A DNA stretch of 31,105 nucleotides from a virus. The translations under genes were made by a program, and so were the position numbers. Location of the stretch: positions 1 to 31,105 of IMG/VR virus record IMGVR_UViG_3300044956_000800. One strand, 5' to 3'. The notes beneath the pieces are model-generated. The model did no database searches, was not told the origin of the DNA, and saw only the letters and a program-made list of their open reading frames with translations. Positions 27,141 to 31,105 of the stretch are shown here, piece after piece; the first letter of the stretch is position 1, and each line of letters opens with the position of its first letter.

Positions 27141-29402
27141 ATGAGTAAAGAAATTTTAGTTAAAAAAAGAAACAATGTATCTGAAAAATTTGATATAGAA
27201 AAAATAAATAGAGTCATAAAATGGGCTATAGATGGTTATAGTGGAGTAAGTTTAACTGATATAGAAATTAATGCTAAAATTAATATGCACGAAGGAATTA
27301 GCACGAAAGAAATTCATAAACTACTAATAGAAAGTGCTGCAAATCTTATATCAATATCTAGTCCAAATTACCAATATGTAGCAAGCAGACTCTTGAATTA
27401 TCAATTAAGAAAAGAAGTCTGGAAAGGTAAACACGCTCCAAGATTAATAGAATTTATACAAAATGGTATAAAAAATAAAACTTATGATTCAGTTCTTCTT
27501 GACAAATACAGCGAAGATGAACTAAATAAAATAGGCGAATTTATAGATCATGATAGAGATTATAATTTCACTTACGCTGGTATAAAACAATTATGTGATA
27601 AATATTTAATTAAAAATAGAACTACTGGCGTAATATATGAAACTCCTCAGTTCGCTTATATACTAATAGCTGCTTATGCTTTTATAAATTATCCAGTTGA
27701 AACAAGATTAAATTATGTAAGAAAATTCTATGATGCTATTAGTAAACATAAAATCAATCTACCCACACCAGTAATGGCAGGAGTAAGAACTAATAGTAGA
27801 AATTATGCTAGTTGTTGTCTTATTGGAGTAGATGATACAAGAGAGAGTATTACGGCTAGTGCTACTGCTGTCAGTATGGCTACTGCAAATAGATGTGGAA
27901 TTGGAATTGATGTAAGTAAAATAAGAGCGCTTGGATCTCCTATTAAAAATGGTGAAGTTGTGCATACTGGTTTGATTCCATTTTTAAAAATTTATGAGAG
28001 CAGCGTTAAAGCATGGCAACAAAATGGTTTAAGAGGAGGCAGTGCAACTTGCAATATTCAATGGTGGCACTATGAAATTGAAGATATTGTTGTTTTAAAG
28101 AATAATGCTGGCACAGATGATAATAGAGTTCGTAAATTAGATTATACAGTTGGAATGAGCAAGCTTTTCTATGATAGAGTACTAAAAGATGAAGATGTAA
28201 CTTTATTTAATAATGCAGAAGTTCCAGAATTATATGAAGCTTGGGGCACAAAAAACTTTGATAAAATATATAAAGAATGCGAAAACAAAAAATTAAAAAT
28301 CAAAAAGAAAGTACCTGCTCGTAAACTTTTCTCATTAATAATCAAAGAAAGAGTAGAAACAGGAAGAATTTATATTTTAAATGTAGATCATGCTAATGAA
28401 CATGGAGCTTGGTCTGATAAAGTTACCATGAGCAATCTTTGTACAGAGGTTATTCATCCAACTATTCCGTTAAATGATTATCATGATAAAGAAGGCGAAA
28501 TTGGAATGTGTATCCTTTCGGCAGTTAATATGCTAGAAATTAAAAACTGGCAAGATCTTGAAAAGACTTGCGATCTTATCGTAAGATTTCTTGACGAAAT
28601 CATTGAGCTTCAAGATTATTTTAATATTGCTGCTGAAAATTTTGCTAAAAAACGTCGTAGCCTTGGAGTAGGTGTTACTAATCTTGCAGCTTATTTTGCT
28701 AAACATGAATTAAAATATAATTCTGACAAGACTCTTCCAGTATTAGATGAGTGGATGGAACATTTTCAATACTATCTATTAAAATCTAGTCTTCAATTAT
28801 CTAAAGAAAAAGGCAAATGTGAAAAATTTGATAGAACAAAATATGCAAAAGACATATTACCAATTGATACCTATAAAGATAAAGTAGATGAAATTTGCAA
28901 GAGAAAATTATCTCTTGATTGGGAATCTCTTAGAAAAGAAATTAAAGAACATGGACTAAGGCATTCAACATTATCTGCTTGCATGCCTTGTGAGAGTAGT
29001 TCTGTTATTCAGTCTTCAACAAATGGAGTTGAACCTATCAGAAGCTTAATTACTTATAAAATGAGCAAAATGGGTAAGCTTCCAGTATTAGTTCCAGGAA
29101 TAGGAAAATATGAAGGTAATTACGAACTTGCTTATGATTTTAAAGATAATTCTGGATTATTAAAAGTAAATGCAATTATACAAAAATATATTGACATGGC
29201 TATATCAACTAATGTATACTATAATTATTCTCATTATGAAAACAATGTTCTTCCAGATGCGAAAGTTATGAAAGAGATTATGTTTGCGTATAGCCTTGGA
29301 TTAATTAGCCTTTATTATTTAAACAGTAATGATGGAGATAAGGAACAATTATTAGATCAAAAAGAAGATCGTGATTGCTCCTCTGGAGCGTGTAAATTAT
29401 AA
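27141..29402 (+). CDS. nrdA: Ribonucleoside-diphosphate reductase, class I alpha subunit
   Basis: This 753-aa protein matches the length of NrdA. Residues 1-95 are an ATP-cone (SKEILVKKRNNVSEKFDIEK). The catalytic barrel has C225 (NYASCC), the N432-L-C434-T-E436 active site with thiyl C434, and C457 (GMCILSAVN), the partner of C225. PCESSSVIQSSTNGVEPIR is the phosphate-binding segment. The C-terminal C746/C751 pair (CSSGACKL) recharges the active site through thioredoxin or glutaredoxin. It reduces NDPs to dNDPs with NrdB and is followed by nrdB after 3 nt. The ATP-cone suggests dATP feedback is kept. Confidence 0.96.
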   Translation: MSKEILVKKRNNVSEKFDIEKINRVIKWAIDGYSGVSLTDIEINAKINMHEGISTKEIHKLLIESAANLISISSPNYQYVASRLLNYQLRKEVWKGKHAPRLIEFIQNGIKNKTYDSVLLDKYSEDELNKIGEFIDHDRDYNFTYAGIKQLCDKYLIKNRTTGVIYETPQFAYILIAAYAFINYPVETRLNYVRKFYDAISKHKINLPTPVMAGVRTNSRNYASCCLIGVDDTRESITASATAVSMATANRCGIGIDVSKIRALGSPIKNGEVVHTGLIPFLKIYESSVKAWQQNGLRGGSATCNIQWWHYEIEDIVVLKNNAGTDDNRVRKLDYTVGMSKLFYDRVLKDEDVTLFNNAEVPELYEAWGTKNFDKIYKECENKKLKIKKKVPARKLFSLIIKERVETGRIYILNVDHANEHGAWSDKVTMSNLCTEVIHPTIPLNDYHDKEGEIGMCILSAVNMLEIKNWQDLEKTCDLIVRFLDEIIELQDYFNIAAENFAKKRRSLGVGVTNLAAYFAKHELKYNSDKTLPVLDEWMEHFQYYLLKSSLQLSKEKGKCEKFDRTKYAKDILPIDTYKDKVDEICKRKLSLDWESLRKEIKEHGLRHSTLSACMPCESSSVIQSSTNGVEPIRSLITYKMSKMGKLPVLVPGIGKYEGNYELAYDFKDNSGLLKVNAIIQKYIDMAISTNVYYNYSHYENNVLPDAKVMKEIMFAYSLGLISLYYLNSNDGDKEQLLDQKEDRDCSSGACKL

Positions 29403-29405
29403 CCT

Positions 29406-30470
29406 ATGAAAAGTGTTTTAAATTTAAAAAATATAGACCATACTAAACAGCCATTATTTTTTGGCGAAGATTTAAACTTGCAAAGATATGATAAATTCAA
29501 ATATCCTGTCTTTTTCGAATTATTCAAAAAACAAGAAGAATTCTTTTGGTGGCCTCATGAAATAGCTCTCAATAAAGATAGAAGCGACTATAAAGAATTA
29601 GCTGGCCAAGAAAGATTTGTATTTGATACTAATCTTAAGTTTCAAACTCTTGGAGATAGTATGCTTTCAAGAAGCATACATTCTCTTAAGGATTATGTAA
29701 GCAATCCAGAACTTGAAATTTGTATGAATACGTGGCAAAGATTTGAAGGAATTCATAGTTATTCTTATTCTTATTTATTAAATAATGTGCATCCAGACGC
29801 TAGTAAATTCTTTGATAGTATTATGGAAGATAAGGAAATTGTCAATCGAGCAGAGCTTATAAGAAATAATTTTAATAAAATACTTGGCGATGATGATAAA
29901 AAAGATTTAAAACAAAAAATATTCGACTGCATACTTTCAGTTAATGTAATGGAAGGCCTTGTATTTTATGCTAGTTTTGCTTGTTCATTTTATTTTGGAT
30001 ATAGAGGCAAAATGGAAGGTAATGCAAAAATTATTAAGTTTATTCAAAGAGATGAAGCTTTACATTTTGCTACAACTCAAAACTTGATCAAGATATTAAG
30101 AGAAGAAGATAAAGAAGGATTTACTTCTATAGTTAAGAAAAGCGAAGATAAAATCTATGCATTTTATGAACAAGCCGCAAAGAATGAAATATCTTGGGCA
30201 GAGTACTTGTTTAAAGATGGCTCTTTACTTGGATTAAATGCTGAGGTTTTAGGGGGTTATGCAAAATGGCTTTGTGATGCTAGGTTGCGCAGTCTGGGTT
30301 ATAAAAAAATATTTAATCAGAAAGATAATCCTATATCTGGATGGCTAGACAGCTATCTTGATAGTAGTAAAGTTCAGGTCGCACCACAAGAAACAGAAAT
30401 TTCTACATATAAAATTGGAGCAAGAAAAACTGATATATCAAATGATGATTTTGATGATATGAAACTATAA
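29406..30470 (+). CDS. nrdB: Ribonucleotide reductase, class I beta subunit
   Basis: This 354-aa protein has the di-iron ligands and radical site of class Ia NrdB: D84 (TLGDSM), E114 and H117 (FEGIHSYSY), Y121 as the radical tyrosine, a Glu near 197 (VMEGLVFYASFACS), and Glu and His in IQRDEALHF near 232-235. The last 30 residues are a flexible tail with a YKIGARK-like end and acidic residues that bind NrdA. All ligands are intact, so it should form the tyrosyl radical. It is co-transcribed with nrdA. Confidence 0.95.
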   Translation: MKSVLNLKNIDHTKQPLFFGEDLNLQRYDKFKYPVFFELFKKQEEFFWWPHEIALNKDRSDYKELAGQERFVFDTNLKFQTLGDSMLSRSIHSLKDYVSNPELEICMNTWQRFEGIHSYSYSYLLNNVHPDASKFFDSIMEDKEIVNRAELIRNNFNKILGDDDKKDLKQKIFDCILSVNVMEGLVFYASFACSFYFGYRGKMEGNAKIIKFIQRDEALHFATTQNLIKILREEDKEGFTSIVKKSEDKIYAFYEQAAKNEISWAEYLFKDGSLLGLNAEVLGGYAKWLCDARLRSLGYKKIFNQKDNPISGWLDSYLDSSKVQVAPQETEISTYKIGARKTDISNDDFDDMKL

Positions 30471-30482
30471 TAATATACTAAA

Positions 30483-30492
30483 GTGTATTATA
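30483..30492 (+). promoter_or_regulatory. GTGTATTA element for the 66-aa gene
   Basis: GTGTATTATA starts at 30483, 14 nt before GTG 30497. It also reads as a TATTAT -10 (30486-30491) ending 5 nt before the start, without a -35. Confidence 0.45.
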
Positions 30493-30496
30493 TGGT

Positions 30497-30697
30497 GTGA
30501 CAGAAATTAAAAAAAACAAAAAAGTCAATCATCTGACTGTACAAGAATGCGAGTCTATACTAAAAAGGTTAGCTGGACAAGTAGAAAACAGGTACTATCA
30601 ACATGTTTTAGAGCATTACAGAAAGCTTCTACCGCCTCATTATGCGGCTGTAGAGCTAAATAAAATACCAAATGATGGTTATGCTACTTTACCGTAA
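30497..30697 (+). CDS. Hypothetical phage protein, 66 aa
   Basis: This is a small helical protein (NHLTVQECESILKRLAGQVE, then YYQHVLEHYRKLLPPHYAAV) starting at GTG 30497. No Shine-Dalgarno precedes the start, but a GTGTATTATA element stands 14 nt upstream. The next gene starts after 40 nt with its own element. No family is recognised. Confidence 0.65.
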   Translation: MTEIKKNKKVNHLTVQECESILKRLAGQVENRYYQHVLEHYRKLLPPHYAAVELNKIPNDGYATLP

Positions 30698-30723
30698 TTT
30701 TAATTAAAAATAATAAAATACAA

Positions 30724-30733
30724 GTGTAAATAT
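30724..30733 (+). promoter_or_regulatory. GTGTAAWW element for the 112-aa membrane protein
   Basis: GTGTAAATAT starts at 30724, exactly 14 nt before ATG 30738. TATA-rich sequence fills the gap and leaves no ribosome site. Confidence 0.5.
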
Positions 30734-30737
30734 ATAT

Positions 30738-31076
30738 ATGAATTTCGACATGGGCACATTATTCAATATAGTTCTTGGGGCTCTCACATTTTTAGGAGGA
30801 TGGTTATTTACTAGAGTATTTTCGCTTATTGATAATCAAGACGAATTATTAAATAAACTAAATGAAAAAATATTTTCTGATTTTATAACTTTAAGAAAAG
30901 AAGTAGAGTCAGAAGGTCGTAAACATCAACAAGAAATAGCTGATTTGGCTCTTAAAGTAAGCACAACTTATGTGACAAAAGAATCATTTGAAGCTTATTT
31001 TGATAGAATCGAAGCAAAACTTGATCGTAATTTTGAGACTATTCAACAACATTTAATTAATAAAAATAAAAATTAA
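30738..31076 (+). CDS. Membrane-anchored coiled-coil phage protein
   Basis: This 112-aa protein has one N-terminal membrane segment (residues 7-25, LFNIVLGALTFLGGWLFTRV) followed by a long coiled coil (DELLNKLNEKIFSDFITLRK ... FEAYFDRIEAKLDRNFETIQ). The shape recalls XhlA-like or spanin-accessory proteins and phage proteins opening MGTLFNIVLGALTFLGG that I have seen near lysis or structural genes. A lysis role is therefore possible but unproven. The start is fixed by the 14-nt spacing to the GTGTAAAT element. Confidence 0.7.
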   Translation: MNFDMGTLFNIVLGALTFLGGWLFTRVFSLIDNQDELLNKLNEKIFSDFITLRKEVESEGRKHQQEIADLALKVSTTYVTKESFEAYFDRIEAKLDRNFETIQQHLINKNKN

Positions 31077-31086
31077 CTGTAATAGT
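31077..31086 (+). promoter_or_regulatory. CTGTAAWW element at the right edge
   Basis: CTGTAATAGT starts at 31077, just after the stop of the membrane protein, and predicts a start codon 14 nt on, where a GTG is found (31091). Confidence 0.4.
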
Positions 31087-31090
31087 TAAT

Positions 31091-31105
31091 GTGATCGTTT
31101 CCGAA
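31091..31105 (+). CDS. Possible start of the next gene (GTG), cut by the window edge
   Basis: Only five codons are visible (GTG ATC GTT TCC GAA, read M-I-V-S-E). The reason to call it is the GTG exactly 14 nt after the CTGTAATA element, the same spacing as at 27002, 30497 and 30738. The ATG two bases earlier leads at once to a stop. Product unknown. Confidence 0.35.

Overview
This is an AT-rich, densely packed segment of a large double-stranded DNA phage genome, probably a marine-type tailed phage and perhaps T4-like or distantly T4-like. The diagnostic genes are a large terminase, a portal protein, an S74-chaperone tail fibre, PhoH, NrdA/NrdB, a T4 gp1-like dNMP kinase, two sigma-like proteins and many short overlapping ORFs of phage-only type. 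Host-type promoters read TTGACA/TATAAT rather than the Bacteroidetes consensus. One exported protein resembles a small proteobacterial envelope protein, and an LpxH-like phosphohydrolase is present. A Gram-negative, probably proteobacterial, host is therefore my inference. No integrase, attachment site, CRISPR array or IS element was seen.

Layout. (1) 1-11960, minus strand: a UvsE / PD-(D/E)XK / cysteine-protein operon; a 58-aa gene preceded by tandem hairpin repeats; an exported protein; an operon of small proteins, a flavin reductase-like protein and tRNA-Ser; an ACP operon ending in a strong terminator; a PurA/PurZ-type synthetase; an LpxH-like phosphohydrolase; and an operon with a 20-aa membrane peptide, dCMP deaminase, a dUTPase-like protein, a secreted repeat protein, an IMPDH/GMP-reductase family enzyme and holo-ACP synthase. 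(2) 12017-15405, plus: a wHTH-like protein, dNMP kinase, sigma factor, DUF736-like protein, glycosyltransferase and a small phage protein. (3) 15408-16309, minus: two phage proteins of unknown role. (4) 16366-23964, plus: PhoH, zinc ribbon, Zn-loop sigma-like protein, putative small terminase, ERCC4 nuclease, large terminase, portal. (5) 23970-27002, minus: glycine-rich adhesin-like protein and fibre. (6) 27141-31105, plus: NrdA, NrdB and small proteins.

Two patterns stand out. First, most transcription units of the left 12.5 kb begin with a consensus sigma70 promoter whose -10 hexamer ends exactly 6 nt before the start codon, which predicts leaderless mRNAs. In the right half this is replaced by a GTGTAAWW element, often exactly 14 nt before the start codon, and two sigma-like proteins are encoded between the halves. 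Second, the left arm carries an unusual metabolic set: PurA/PurZ-like plus GMPR/IMPDH-like enzymes (purine conversion), and ACP plus AcpS plus an LpxH-like phosphohydrolase (acyl-carrier or envelope chemistry). These lie with dCMP deaminase, dNMP kinase and class I ribonucleotide reductase, so the phage appears to remodel nucleotide pools heavily.
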